From assembly GCA_947568835.1 (NCBI GenBank), contig OX387608.1, forward strand, positions 16,898,535 through 16,962,534: a DNA stretch of 64,000 nt, read 5' to 3'. This DNA comes from Protonemura montana. Taxonomy: Eukaryota > Arthropoda > Insecta > Plecoptera > Nemouridae. Every line of letters begins with the position of its first letter. The stretch's first letter is position 1. Position numbers and translations under genes: made by a program. Below, piece after piece: positions 31,411 to 42,710 of this stretch. Below the pieces are notes generated by a model, which was not told the origin of the DNA, ran no database searches, and saw only the letters and a program-made list of their open reading frames with translations.

Positions 31411-34400
31411 CTTCGAACCACCAAACACACAGTCGGCTATCAGCTTTACAATCCCTACGAGGCGACTTCGCAGTTTGTGTTTTTGTTACAGTTGCAAATT
31501 GTGTTATGGAGTCATATTTCGTCGGTTATTATTTATTATTATTTATTATTATTTGTGGTGTTTAACGACGCACTGTTTTGACATCTGGCCATGCGACACT
31601 GGTCTAATGGCGTCGGTGAATGAGTGGATGATGATGAACCTAACCTAGCCTAGAAGGGAGGAGGGGAAACCCGGTGCCGGCACGTAGCCTACTCCTGTCG
31701 AAGACCAAGGGGACCACCGGCTTAACGTCCCTTCCGAAGGACGGTACAACGCGAACAACAGGATTTCTCCACAAATCCATGCTGTCGAGAGGTTGATAAG
31801 CAAGGCGAATGAAGTTGCTGTACTAACTTTTATCCCTCCAACCTTTCTCCCGAACAGAACTGGTCATGTGTATGATGGTCACCCATTCAATACCTGACTC
31901 AGCACAATGTTGCTTAACTTTCATCCCTCCAACCTCTCTCCCGAACAGAACTGGTCATGTGTATGATGGACACCCATCCAATACCTGACTCAGCGCAGTG
32001 TTGCTTAACTTTCATCCCTCCAACCTCTCTCCCGAACAGAACTGGTCATGTGTATGATGGTCACCCATCCAATACCTGACTCAGCGCAGTGTTGCTTAAC
32101 TTTCATCCCTCCAACCTCTCTCCCGAACAGAACTGGTCATGTGTATGATGGTCACCCATTCAATACCTGACTCAGCGCAGTGTTGCTTAACTTTCATCCC
32201 TCCAACCTCTCTCCCGAACAGAACTGGTCATGTGTATGATGGTCACCCATCCAATACCTGATCCAGCACAGTGTTGCTTAACTTTGGTGATCTAACGAGA
32301 ACCGGTGTTTCCAACATGCCAAACCGGTCGGGTTATATACCGTCAGTTTTTACGCTTGTGTACAGACCAATGGATGTGCGCTTTTTCAACGCTTCAACGT
32401 CCTACACGTTTATTTAGATGAAGTCTTATTTAAATTGCAAACGCTTGCAATGCGCGGGGTATTTTATTACTATCAACACTATAACCGTCTCAAAAATTGA
32501 TATCCAAATGGGGACTCGCACCCCATTTACCCTGGCCCTCTGACTATGTTTGGGGCAATCACGGTCCTGAACCATGTACAAGCAGGTGCAGGCTTAGCAC
32601 GCTCGCTAAAGCGGAAGGCCGAAAAATGGAAGGCCGTACTACCGTCGAATCCACCGACGACAAAGATCATGTCGTCGAGAATGACCGCGGAGAAGTTGCT
32701 CCGCGGGTTGAACATCTCGGCAATCGGATGCCAGTCGACCGCATGCAGCGGGTCGAACGATTCACCTGGACAACGAACGAGCTATCAAACACTTGCGGCG
32801 ACCTTCTGGGCAACGACCGCCGCAGCTCTAACAGGCTTCTTTGAGCCAAAGACTGACCAAAGTACAACTTAAAGTAATATTTTCTGTAAACTAGCATCGT
32901 TGATTAGATGGTCCATGAATCTGTTGGTCCTTAGGGATCCATTTGTTGAGAGAGCCCTGAAACATTTTGTTTTCAGTGCTCTTAGCCGTAACTTTTTAAC
33001 TGTGGTGATTTTACCATGTCCAAGATATGAAATGTACTTTGGTTAGGCAAAAGAAAGAAAATAAACGCACTCCCCGAAGTTTCAATTCAATTCAATTATG
33101 TTTTCATTTCCATTTCTTTAAATGCAGACAAAAAAAAAGAACACTCTTGGTAACTAAATGAGCATGGGAACAAGTCAAATTTCTTAGGTCTTAAAATTCT
33201 AGATAAAAGCTGGACAATAATTACATTTACAATAAAGAAAAAATATTTCAGCTGGGTTTTGAATGCTAAGTAAAGGGCTACTAAATTTCCCGACGTTTCG
33301 TAACATATACTAGTTACTTCTTCAGAGGTTTGAGCAGATAGGTTTCATTTAGGTTTCAGAGGAACAAGTAACTAGTATATGTTACGAAACGTCGGGAAAT
33401 TTAGTAGCCCTTTACTTAGCATTCAAAACCCAGTTGAAATAGTTTTTGTTAAAACTAGTGCAAAGGATAAATCAAGTAGACATGAGTCTAAAAACCATCA
33501 TTTAAAGTCCCTCGCCGATTCGAATTGGTCGAATTGGTACACAAACCATGACTCGATGAGCACTTTAGACCCCGGACGGATAAACTTACCGGACTGGAGG
33601 CGCGAGAAGCCGTTGAATCCACCGAGAGCGTACAGATGGTCCCGGTAGGCGACCAGGGACACTCCCGAGCGCGGGGTGGACATGGACTTGATGTACGTCC
33701 ACTGGTTCACCTTGGGGTCGTACGCTTCCACCGTGCTCAGCACGTCAGTGCCGTTGAAGCCACCGGCGATATAGATCTGCGGGACGTGAAGTCTGAATCG
33801 AACTTTGTCTCTTGCTTCTCTGCGTTCGGCTATCATTTGCAAGTGTAAAGTTGGCCGATTCCATGAATGTCAACATCAAGAAGCTCATTCAGGATTAGAG
33901 CCACCAGGAAAAAGGGCAAATACTGTGCTTCCGTTTATTATAGGGGTACGTTGCTATGAGCCAGTCAATTTACTTATTGCCAAGCTTCCACTTTTGAGAA
34001 CGTATTCATATTTTCTATCGGACTTTTACCCTTGATATTTCACTCTGCAGATTCATAAATTCTTAATAAATTCTTATAAAACCTATTCCTGTTGTTCCCG
34101 AGTTTTGCGCTAGCCACTTATTATTTGTATTATTGTGGGGTTTAGGAGCCCGTCAGCTACTGAGCTACACTCGTGCAGAACATTTCGTCCTGGGAACGAT
34201 TCATCACACAAGCGAGCAGGTTTTAACAAGTATTTAGAGCGGTCCACTGCGGTGACCCTTCAAACAACTGCGGGAAATCATATTGCAAGGCTATCGAGGC
34301 TGAACCTCGAAGCGTTTCACTTGCCTTTCCGTGCAGAGCGGTGGCAGAGCCGTCGGAGCGATCGTGGTTCATCGGCGCTACGATCTCCCACTGGTTCGTG

Positions 34401-37400
34401 GTCGGGTGGTAGCGCTCTACCGACCGCATTCGGTTGCGTCCGTTGAAACCGCCCATCGCGTACATCAGCCCGTCTGCTCGGCAATTATACATATACCTCA
34501 GAACCGGTCGTTCAGAAAGATGCCGGTGATTATTGATTTAGACTCCTCTCTCTTCGACTCCAGCCTCCGAAACTTCTTTATAATCTCTTCTACTGCCGAG
34601 ATGAACACCAATCCTCCACGATCAACCCAACACAGAACTACATTAACTATTTATAAAGCTATTCTCACATTGTCTAACTGCAATCATCAAACATATGTAC
34701 CAACATCTTGTGTTAATATTACTACTGTTGATCCAGGCTAGCCAACTGATGGAATCTTTACAGATACTTTGTTATTGTCCAGGGTTTCAAATGAACTAAT
34801 AAATAAATAAATGTAAGAAGCCGAAGAAACATTTATTTTTAGGTACCTGCTGTACCTCCGAGTATCCATTACACGACTTATCGGTTGGTATAATCTAATC
34901 CTCATGTGTTGGAGTCAAAGTTAAAAAGATAAACAAACTTTCTACTCGAGAACTGTTGCTCATTTCTAGGTAATTTTACAATACCCTACAGTTCAGTAGT
35001 TAGTATTCATGTGTATCCATCAAAATATGTTGGGAATTAGAAATAGAAAGGAGAAAATTGATCTTTTACTCAAACATGTTAATTATAAACTGAAATTAAG
35101 AAACATGTTAGTCCCTCATATCTATGATATTACCGTTGAGTGTAGGTTATAGGTAGAGTTTCAACGTCAATGTTACAGTCTCTGCGTGAAAGATGATCAC
35201 CTTACCGACAAAAATGCAGAGTACCGGAACATCACGTTAAGTGGAGCCACTGTCGTATGAAATTTAATTTCGATGTTTCTCGTAGGTTAACTCGCTTTTG
35301 AGACTTTTCATGCTCAAAAAATCTCCGTCAATGTTTACTTCAACGATTGATAAACACGTAACGATATTAAAAAGCGAGTAACCTGCGAGAAATATCGAAA
35401 TTAAAATTCATACCACAGTGGCTCCACTTAACGTGATGTTCCGGTACTCTGCATTTTTGTCGGTAAGGTAGTCATCTTTCACGCAGAGACTGCAACATTG
35501 ACGTTGAAACTCTACCCATAACCTACACTCAACTGTATTACCCTTCGAAGTTACCTGTACATGTTATGTACAGTTCCCAGCTCTAATCTTAACCGAGCTC
35601 ATACGAATACCATGTACTTGGTAGGCTGCCTAGGTTACCGAGAGCGCATACGCTGACGTAGCAGCGCGCGTGGTACATGCACGCCCGTTCGCGCCACGTT
35701 CTCGTCGCTGGGTCGAAGCAACGCATGGTGTTGAAGTGGTCTGAGCCGTCGAAACCACCGATCATGTAGATCAGGTTGTCCAGCGTGCAGATGCCGTGGT
35801 AGGCTCGAGCGATTGAGTCGGTGTTCATCGACAAGAACCATCGGTCAGCTCTGTCAAACCAAAACACTCACAAGTTATTATTTTTTTTATTTTGTATTTG
35901 TAGGTTTTTATTTAGCATTTTGCTATTCTAGTACATTACATTTGTGTATAATATGTTGCCTTACATTTCTACTAAATTCATTAACATTTCTACTCTGTCT
36001 AATGTTTGCAGGTAACTTTTTATATTCTCTTATGGCTAAGTACATTATTCCCTATCTACGCTACCACATTTATCCATTTTATTTACAATCTTACATTCAT
36101 CCCTTGTGCTATAACTTTGGCTATAACTATTTTCTTTAAACTCTAACCTATTTTTCAATGACATTGGCAGTTCTCCATGTACCATTTTATGCAAAGATTT
36201 TATGTATAAAATATTCATTTTTTATTTTTTTTTATTTATTTTTTTAAATTATTTATTTAGTTAATAGAAAACATGGTAACGGTCTTTGATGGTAACTATA
36301 GCTAACATGGAGTTAGCAATTAAAGTGCACAGATGGTCTTTGGTGCACAGGAACAAGTGCTGCTGGGTGACATGACAGCTGAGTGACATGAGTCTAAAAA
36401 CTGGTCTGTGCTAAAAACGCTAAAAACCAACTAAAAACCATCAGCTGCTGGGTGAGGTTAGGTTAACACTCAGATAATAGTCTGAGGTTTCAGCAGGTCT
36501 GACTTCTCAAACCTCTGAAGAAGTACCTAACTAGTACCTATATGTTGCGAAACGTTGGGAAATTTAGTAGCCCTTTACTTAGCATTCAAAACCCAGTTCA
36601 AATAGTTTTTCTTAAAACTTGTGCTTAGGATAAATCAAGTAGACATGAGTCTAAAAACCATCATAAACGATCTTGATCTTTTTAAAAGATTGATTTCGAA
36701 ACGATCTTCCCCAACTATGCTCATAAGTTTGACTTCTGGTGGTCCTACTTTACCTGGTGTCATATGTCTCCACGAAGCTGGTGGGGCTACCAGCCGACCA
36801 GCCCCCGATAGCAAACAGCACCTCGTACGGTATTCTTGGCTTGGCCACGTCAAGGTTTAGCAACAGACCCTTGCCTGGATTGTCCTCTCCGCTGAACATG
36901 TAGAGTCGTATCGCCTCCACCGACTGCCTCACAGACTAAAAGCAACCACGCATTGATCTTTGTAAAGTCTTACACCAAACAGGATCCAATACAGGATCCA
37001 ATGCAGAATCCAATACAGGATCCAATGCAGGATCCAATGCAGAATCTAATACAGGATCCAATACAGGATCCAATGCAGGATCCAATGCAGGATCCAAAGC
37101 AGGATCAAATGCAGGATCCAATGCAGAATCCAATACAGGATCCAATGCAGAATCTAATACAGGATCCAATACAGGATCCAATGCAGGATCCAATGCAGGA
37201 TCAAATGCAGGATCCAATACAGGATCCAATGCAGGATCCAATACAGGATCCAATGCAGGATCCAATGCAGGATCAAATGCAGGATCCAATACAGGATCCA
37301 ATGCAGGATCCAATGCAGGATCCAATACAGGATCCAATGCAGGATCAAATGCAGGATCCAATACAGGATCCAATGCAGGATCCAATACAGGATCCAATGC

Positions 37401-39268
37401 AGGATCCAATGCAGGATCAAATGCAGGATCCAATACAGGATCCAATGCAGGATCCAATGCAGGATCCAATGCAGGATCAAATGCAGGATCCAATGCAGGA
37501 TCCAATGCAGGATCCAATGCAGGATTCAATGCAGGATTCAATGCAGGATCCAATGCAGGATCCAATGCAGGATCCAATGCAGGATCCAATGCAGGATCAA
37601 ATGCAGAATCCAATGCAGAATCCAATGCAGGATCAAATGCAGGATCAAATGCAGGATCCAATGCAGGATCCAATGCAGGATCCAATGCAGGATCCAATAC
37701 AGGATCAAATGCAGGATCCAATACAGGATCCAATGCAGGATCCAATACAGGATCCAATGCAGGATCCAATGCAGGATCAAATGCAGGATCCAATGCAGGA
37801 TCCAATGCAGGATCCAATACAGGATCCAATGCAGGATCCAATGCAGGATCAAATGCAGGATCCAATACAGGATCCAATGCAGGATCCAATGCAGGATCCA
37901 ATGCAGGATCCAATGCAGGATCCAATGCAGGATTCAATGCAGGATTCAATGCAGGATCCAATGCAGGATCCAATGCAGGATCCAATGCAGGGTTCAATGC
38001 AGGATTCAATGCAGGATCCAATGCAGGATCCAATGCAGGATCCAATGCAGGATTCAACAATAACAATTGGCATTCAATGAACAGTTTGGTTTTTCAGAAA
38101 ACCAAGGACTAGGGAGGGAAGTTAGCAAAGTTTTAAGAACTAGTCGAAGGACAAATATTTCAGAAAAATCGGATCTTTTAACTGGGTTTGGAAACTACTT
38201 CTCTCAGCATTGAGTTTTACAGACACTGAATTACATTGCTCTCGTTTGAACCATTGTTATCTTCCGTTGAGAATTACATTTCTTTATCTCTCTGAGTTAC
38301 GATAATATTCATTTTCCCTGATTTCTTTACCTACAGGTGGACCTTGAACCAGTAAAAGCATCCAGTTTTACAGTTCTCTTCAAAATACATTATTTCCAAA
38401 CAATCGCAGCATAGCTTACCTCGTTTCGAAGTACGTAAGAGTTGGTGGTCACTTTGGAGATGAAGAAATCGTGCGCCATCAAACCATAACGTGGACACTG
38501 GCTCAGCTTCAGAAAATGTGGCTCTCTTTTAATTTCATCGTAGGCCACCCACTTGACAATCGCCTCAAAAACTAGCTCCTCGTTTCGTACATTCAGTTGG
38601 TCGTCAATCATCAGGCCGTAAAGCTCGTCCGGTGGAAGTTCAATGAATTCAGAACTGCGCAGTAAGATGTCTTTGAAGCGATGGTGCACGTAGCGAATAC
38701 CTTTTTCAAGCAGGTCTTGACAGAAGTATTGCTTAGCAAATCTCATTATCCCCAGACAATTCTCAGGATTGAGTTCGTTCAGCAGAAAGTGGCAGCATTT
38801 CTGAACAACCCCAAGCACTTCGTAGCGATCTGCAGCCACCAACAACTCCTGAACATTCTCTTTGTTGACAACGCAATGTCCCGTGTATGCGAAATCAAGA
38901 ATTAGCTGAGTGGCGTTGTAAGGAAGGTCGATGTGCACGCAAAATTTCTCCGCCTTGTTTCCGGAGAGCGTGTTTGTGAATAGCACCTTGAAGTACGGAC
39001 TGACAGCGGACAGAATGGCTCGGTGCACGGGAATCTTTGCGTTGTCTGCCGTGTCCAGGACCCCATCGTTGAGCTGATTTGCGATTCGTAGCTCGTTCCA
39101 GACGCTTGGAAACGAGACGATGCCGTATCCCATTGGAGAGCAAACGCATTTCTTGCAGCTCGCTTTCAACTTCTTAGTCTGAGATGTCCCAACATTTCCG
39201 CAGCGATTGTTGTTCTTGCATGATCTAGGTAATGGCTTACGTTTAATTAGTTCTGGCTTTGCATCCAT
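31220..39268 (-). CDS. KLHL10: Kelch-like protein 10 (BTB-BACK-kelch), complete seven-exon gene
   Basis: A Cullin-3 substrate adaptor. In flies and mammals KLHL10 acts with Cul3 in spermatid maturation, so a testis role is inferred. Coding exons (minus): 38420-39268, 36754-36935, 35639-35850, 34325-34476, 33590-33776, 32643-32765, 31220-31410; total 1896 nt, 631 residues, close to the family's usual length of about 600. All six junctions agree in phase. The order is a Cys/Lys-rich N-terminal extension, BTB (about 55-165), BACK (about 170-280), then six kelch blades from about residue 318, each with GG and the spaced Tyr/Trp pair. Junction-spanning motifs such as YDTRADRW and GESFDP support the splicing. 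Intron 4 uses a GC donor. The start ATG is at 39266-39268, with no in-frame Met seen upstream of it in this exon. Confidence 0.93.
31548..32300 (-). mobile_element. 5S-like SINE with tandem heads in KLHL10-like intron 6
   Basis: Read on the minus strand: a full 5S-like head (CCGGTTCTCGTTAGATCACC at 32285-32304), about five head units (GTTAAGCAACACTGCGCTGA, GGATGGGTGACC), then a body ending in GTGCGTCGTTAAACACCACA. It is the longest example of this family here. Confidence 0.88.
32410..32530. mobile_element. Fold-back arm next to KLHL10-like exon 6
   Basis: AAATTGCAAACGCTTGCAAT and AACACTATAACCGTCTCAAA, then a tRNA-like stub (AAATGGGGACTCGCACCCCA) about 115 bp from the exon donor. The other arm is absent. 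Confidence 0.8.
32643..32765 (-). CDS. KLHL10: KLHL10-like exon 6: kelch blade 5-6 junction
   Basis: The acceptor CGTTCGTTGTCCAG precedes two bases that complete Gly, then ESFDPLHAVDWHPIAEMFNP and NFSAVILDDMIFVVGGFD. The donor GACG|GTAGTA keeps one base of Gly. 123 nt. Confidence 0.88.
33233..33502. mobile_element. Fold-back element family A in KLHL10-like intron 5
   Basis: Opposed arms with TTTCAGCTGGGTTTTGAATG and ACTTAGCATTCAAAACCCAG around a centre of about 60 bp. Its right end lies about 90 bp from the donor of exon 5. Confidence 0.85.
33590..33776 (-). CDS. KLHL10: KLHL10-like exon 5: kelch blades 4-5
   Basis: The acceptor TTCACGTCCCGCAG opens in phase 0 with IYIAGGFNGTDVLSTVEAYD, then LYALGGFNGFSRLQS. 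It ends one base into a codon at donor TCCG|GTAAGT. The upstream open frame ahead of the acceptor is intron. Confidence 0.9.
34325..34476 (-). CDS. KLHL10: KLHL10-like exon 4: kelch blade 3, with a GC donor
   Basis: It encodes DGLMYAMGGFNGRNRMRSVE and NQWEIVAPMNHDRSDGSAT, ending HGK. The donor is AAG|GCAAGTGA, a strong GC-type 5' splice site. Only this junction keeps phase 0 and joins HGK to IYIAGGFNG of exon 5; the nearest GT (four bases on) would break the frame. Confidence 0.88.
35133..35540. mobile_element. Fold-back element family B, full copy, in KLHL10-like intron 3
   Basis: The left arm starts CGTTGAGTGTAGGTTATAGG and the right arm ends CCTACACTCAACTGTATTAC. Both contain GGAACATCACGTTAAGTGGA or its complement. 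Both arms lack the GGCCGCCAAATG segment found in other copies, so the loss was symmetric or was copied from arm to arm. Confidence 0.9.
35639..35850 (-). CDS. KLHL10: KLHL10-like exon 3: kelch blades 1-2
   Basis: The acceptor TTTGGTTTGACAG adds one base to finish an Arg codon, giving YDTRADRWF across the junction. The second blade has IYMIGGFDGSDHFNTMRCFD. It ends one base into a codon at donor CTCG|GTAACC. Confidence 0.9.
36495..36665. mobile_element. Fold-back element family A, right half, in KLHL10-like intron 2
   Basis: TGTTGCGAAACGTTGGGAAA, then ACTTAGCATTCAAAACCCAG and AGTAGACATGAGTCTAAAAA. Confidence 0.8.
36754..36935 (-). CDS. KLHL10: KLHL10-like exon 2: linker and first kelch strand set
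   Basis: The acceptor GGTTGCTTTTAG begins in phase 0; the exon ends ACC AG at donor CAG|GTAAAG. It encodes SVRQSVEAIRLYMFSG, a variable linker and the first blade motif VLFAIGGWSAGSPTSFVETY. Confidence 0.9.
36973..38062. repeat. 12-bp GGATCCAATGCA minisatellite, about 90 copies, in KLHL10-like intron 1
   Basis: Uninterrupted 12-mers with variants GGATCCAATACA, GGATCAAATGCA and GGATTCAATGCA. Most units contain a BamHI site. Blocks such as the TTCAATGCAGGATTCAATGC doublet recur (about 37525, 37930, 38000), showing block duplication. The period is a multiple of 3, so Asp-Pro and Gln-Asp-Pro-Met polymers are open on both strands; these are artefacts. Confidence 0.98.
38420..39268 (-). CDS. KLHL10: KLHL10-like exon 1: start, BTB and BACK domains
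   Basis: 849 nt, 283 codons, ending in phase 0 at donor GAG|GTAAGC. The first 50 residues are basic and Cys-rich (CKNNNRCGN, CKKCVC) and are not part of the usual family. The BTB core has PVHRAILSAVSPYFKVLF and the BACK region has NPENCLGIMRFAKQYFC. The BTB helix 1 Asp-Gly-Val-Leu lacks the usual CDV. Confidence 0.92.
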
Positions 39269-39304
39269 TACAGGCAGTTACCCGATTGCTACTTTGCAAT
39301 CACT

Positions 39305-39845
39305 ATAAAAATATAAGTATATATCCATGTTTCAAATACCAATTTTTCTTTTGTTTGCACAGGTACAGGTTTGAAGGTAAAAAATTCCACTGTCTTCTTT
39401 ATACAATTATACAGAGTTAATGCACATTCAAGTAAATCCCTAAAGTCTTTATTATTTCTGACAGTGACAGCTTATAAAAATATCAGATTTGTTATTACGT
39501 AGAAATCGGAAGCTACCTCAACAATCTGACCTTACTTCTGAAACGTTATCAATCATTAAAACAAACAACACAATTTGTAAAAACATAGTTTTATATTCAA
39601 TAATAAATAACATCTACTATTAACAAACGGACTTTTGCCTGTGAATGCATCTGAAATTAGGTGCTGGGACACCACTCACTCTGTGTGCTATTAATGCTCT
39701 ACACAATTCAAACATATTCACGTTCACCAGTCAGTTCTGACTTTGTAAATGGTTTGAGTGGCACATCACAGGTTAACTTTAAACATTTCCCATCTGATTT
39801 TTCACAATCACAGCTGGGACTCTTCCACATTAGGTAAAAAAATGT
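39305..39845. repeat. Dispersed 0.5-kb repeat, copy 1 (just 5' of KLHL10-like start)
   Basis: High identity to 56040-56560: ATATCCATGTTTCAAATACC, CAGATTTGTTATTACGTAGA, ACACCACTCACTCTGTGTGC, TCACAGCTGGGACTCTTCCA. Copy 1 lacks 15-20 bases that copy 2 has (around AAAGCGCCTTCCAAGTT), which breaks the open frame seen there. It lies where KLHL10-like promoter or 5' UTR sequence would be. Confidence 0.9.
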
Positions 39846-40981
39846 AACAACACACACTTATTACAATACAATATTCTAGCGTCATGTTTATGAAGATTAA
39901 AACATAATAATCAAATAGTCTTATAATAAACAATAGATATCACAATAATTACATTTGCAATATTTAACAAATCTACGATGGAAAATCCATTTCTTTAAAA
40001 TTTATCTTTTAATTTTTTATTAATTTTTTTTATTTAATTTCTTTAAAAATTGATCTTTTTCCAGTCTGTGACTAGAGTTCGCCTGGTAGATTATAAAAAA
40101 TGTATGCTCCTAAGTTTTTAGGAGTAAATTCTGTAATTTTTAATATAATTCTAAGTTGGTGACATTTTTTGTGTCTTGTATTTAAGTTATGTACATCATT
40201 ACTTTTCGTAAAAACACCGTGGTTGTCAACTGCAAATAAAAGTAGTTCCATAATAACCACGATAATGGTTACTACTTTTTACCGAAATATGTCAACGCAA
40301 GAAACGGTAAAATATCACACAAAATAACTCATCTTCTGCCGTGGCTGTCACACAAGTTAACGTCTCTTTAACCTCACAACCCTTCCAACCTTTAACAACC
40401 CTTCTTATAGTTTACAAGAGATTACCTGGTGAACTCTGGTCGTCACGTTAAAAGTGGTTCTCAGTTGCTATGACGTTAAATGCATGTGAGTGTAGAAAGT
40501 CAAGGGTGGCCGGTGATTCCTGTGCTAATGAAGTTCAGGGTAGCTAACCATTGTGTTCGGGATTTCGGCCTGTGTACAGGCTCAGCAAGAATGCAATCTA
40601 TGATTGCATGGAGGTGTTGGTGAAATGAGAGTAATCACGAGGATTACATCGTGATCAATCGTGATACTTGCGTCATCAGACTCTTTGATAACCTAGAGTG
40701 ACCCTAGAGCAACGGCAATAATGAAGCCAAGCGAAAACACCACTGAATTTTACTGCACTAAAATTGTACTTTGTAGTTGGATTTTATGGATAGCCTATTT
40801 GCTATCTGTGACGCGCTTGGCCCGACCCTGAACCCGCAAGTGGGGCTCCAAATCTTCTCCACCCATGGCTTGTCTCGGACAGAAGAAAAGCAACCGCTTT
40901 AATACCAGAGCGTCAGAGTCATCCGAGCATCACCGTTCACAAACTGCGTTAACTGTAAGTTATAAATAATTTATTTTCCTC
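39846..40981. other. Spacer between KLHL10-like and protease genes
   Basis: AT-rich DNA (39850-40340), then more mixed sequence with no domain or splice-supported frame. Confidence 0.6.
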
Positions 40982-41537
40982 AACAAAAACTATTTCAACT
41001 GGGTTTTGAATGCGAAGTGAAGAACAACTAAATTTCCCGACGTTTCGTTACTTGTACCTGTTACTTTATCAAGGGTAAGAGCAGTCCTGACAATTTTCCA
41101 ATAACAAAAGAACCACATAAAATTATAACAATTACCAAGTTCAAGCTTCCTAAATGCATCTAAATAAAATAATCAGGGTCAATAACTAAAAGACTATAAC
41201 TAAATTGTGACAAGGTTAATATTATACCGAAGATTATACTATTGAAATGTAATGTGCTAACCAAAAAATAATAAAAATAATAAATAATAATATATTTTGT
41301 ATTTTCTGAAAGAAAATTCCGAACAAATTGGCGTTTTTTAGGTATTAACTAACTATAATTATGTGTGTGGAAATTGTCAGGACTGCTCTTACCCTTGATA
41401 AAGTAACAGGTACAAGTTACGAAACGTTGGGAAATTTAGTTGTTCTTCACTTAGCATTCAAAACCCAGTTGAAATAGTTTTTGTTAAAACAAGTGCTAAG
41501 TTTACATCAAGTAGACATGAGTCTAAAAACAATCACA
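40982..41537. mobile_element. Fold-back element family A, full long copy
   Basis: Arms CAAAAACTATTTCAACTGGG...AAGGGTAAGAGCAGTCCTGA and the inverse flank a centre of about 260 bp with inverted AATTGTTATAATTTTATGTG-type DNA. No transposase frame. Confidence 0.88.
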
Positions 41538-42238
41538 ATATAATTTCCTATTTCTTGAATTATATTTTCGATTCTTAACTTTTCAAAATCAATTTTTTTC
41601 TTTGATTTTGTATTTTGTGGTGTTTAACGTTGCTCTGTTTTGAAAATCTTTGGCAATATTATTTTCTTCAGAGCATATTTTGATAAAAATCCCGTTGAAC
41701 GTATTATAGTTCAGTGGTCACCGTAGCAACATAACTGAATTGTAAACTGCCCAATACCATTTCACTTTGTAGCACAGTTTTGTGCTAACACTAATGGTTG
41801 CCATGACACTTATTCATGGAGCACTTTATTGGTGCGTTGTCACAGAATATCAACTGCGATTGCAACGCTGCTCTGTGGCAAATAGACACACTAAAATACT
41901 GTTATAGTTTTTACACTCATTTCTACTTTACCGAACCTTAACACTAGTTTGGAAAAAAAAATGCTTTTAAAAATTAAAAATAAACAGTTTTTTTTTACTA
42001 CAACCGAACTGAGATTAGTTTTTTACTTATCATTTGCCAACTAAGATTTTTTATTTTATTTATTACATAACTTTGGTACAACTATACCGGTGGTTAGAAG
42101 CAATATAAATATTATTAATTAACTACATGATTTGATAATAATATTATTATACATTTTAAAAGATACATTTAAACTTTGATGTAAATTTACATTTTAATCT
42201 TTGATATATAGCTTAGGATATCACTGGATTAATCATGG
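41538..42238. other. AT-rich spacer without recognised gene
   Basis: No coding signal; TATATAGC near 42205 is not tied to a visible gene start. Confidence 0.55.
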
Positions 42239-42556
42239 CTACCTATGTGCCAGTGCAATAGCCTTCTCAAATGTTGACTTTCCGGGCAGGGTGTTCATGG
42301 TGCTTGGCGGTAAATTATTCCAATATCTTGTGGTTCTTCCAAGAAATGACTGCAACCCAGAGTTGGTGTTATATCTTTTAAGAAGCAGCTTGTTGTTGTG
42401 GTCATTCCTACTATGGCGCTCCGCTTTTGATGTTAGTTTTAGGAGGTCGTTCCAGGCCGGGGGTCCCGTCATTGCCTTGTAGAGGCACCTCAATGAGACT
42501 CGCCGTCTTCTCGACGCCAGAGACTCCCACTTTAGGTTTTCGAGGAGTGCTTGCAA
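42239..42556 (-). pseudogene. 3' fragment of a non-LTR retrotransposon reverse transcriptase ORF
   Basis: 105 codons on the minus strand include WESLASRRRRVSLRCLYKAM, ...KLLLKRYNTNSGLQSFLGRT and RYWNNLPPSTMNTLP. This is the pattern (W-x-x-L-x-x-RR-x4-L-x-x-YK; R-x-x-x-W-N-x-LP) that closes many LINE-type ORF2 proteins. Only the C-terminal end is present; no polymerase or endonuclease core is nearby, so it is a 5'-truncated relic ending about 110 bp before the protease signal exon. The family assignment is from remembered motif pattern. Confidence 0.7.
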
Positions 42557-42667
42557 TCTGAGAAGCCATCTTCCAGCTAAATATACCCTTGTCTTTGCAA
42601 ATAAAGCCCAGCAAGTGCCACATGGAGACTGACGTTGTGCTGTTTGGTTCCAGGTCCTGCCACCGCC

Positions 42668-42710
42668 ATGCTTTACTGCGCCCTCGTTTGTCTCTTGGCC
42701 ACCGTATGGC
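42668..42710 (+). CDS. Protease exon 1: start codon and signal peptide
   Basis: The ATG in CCACCGCCATGC has a strong start context; 14 hydrophobic codons, donor TGGC|GTGAGT. A possible acceptor TTTGGTTCCAG 12 bases upstream suggests a separate untranslated first exon. Confidence 0.85.

Noticed and set aside
34135..34741. Plus-strand frames of 103-136 codons
   Set aside because: Antisense shadows of a KLHL10-like kelch exon and its flank.
36936..38080. Asp-Pro and Gln-Asp-Pro repeat proteins of about 375 codons on both strands
   Set aside because: 12-bp repeat inside a KLHL10-like intron.
38420..39268. BTB exon as the missing lola common exon
   Set aside because: It continues into BACK and splices in phase 0 to kelch exons; lola acceptors need a donor leaving one base.
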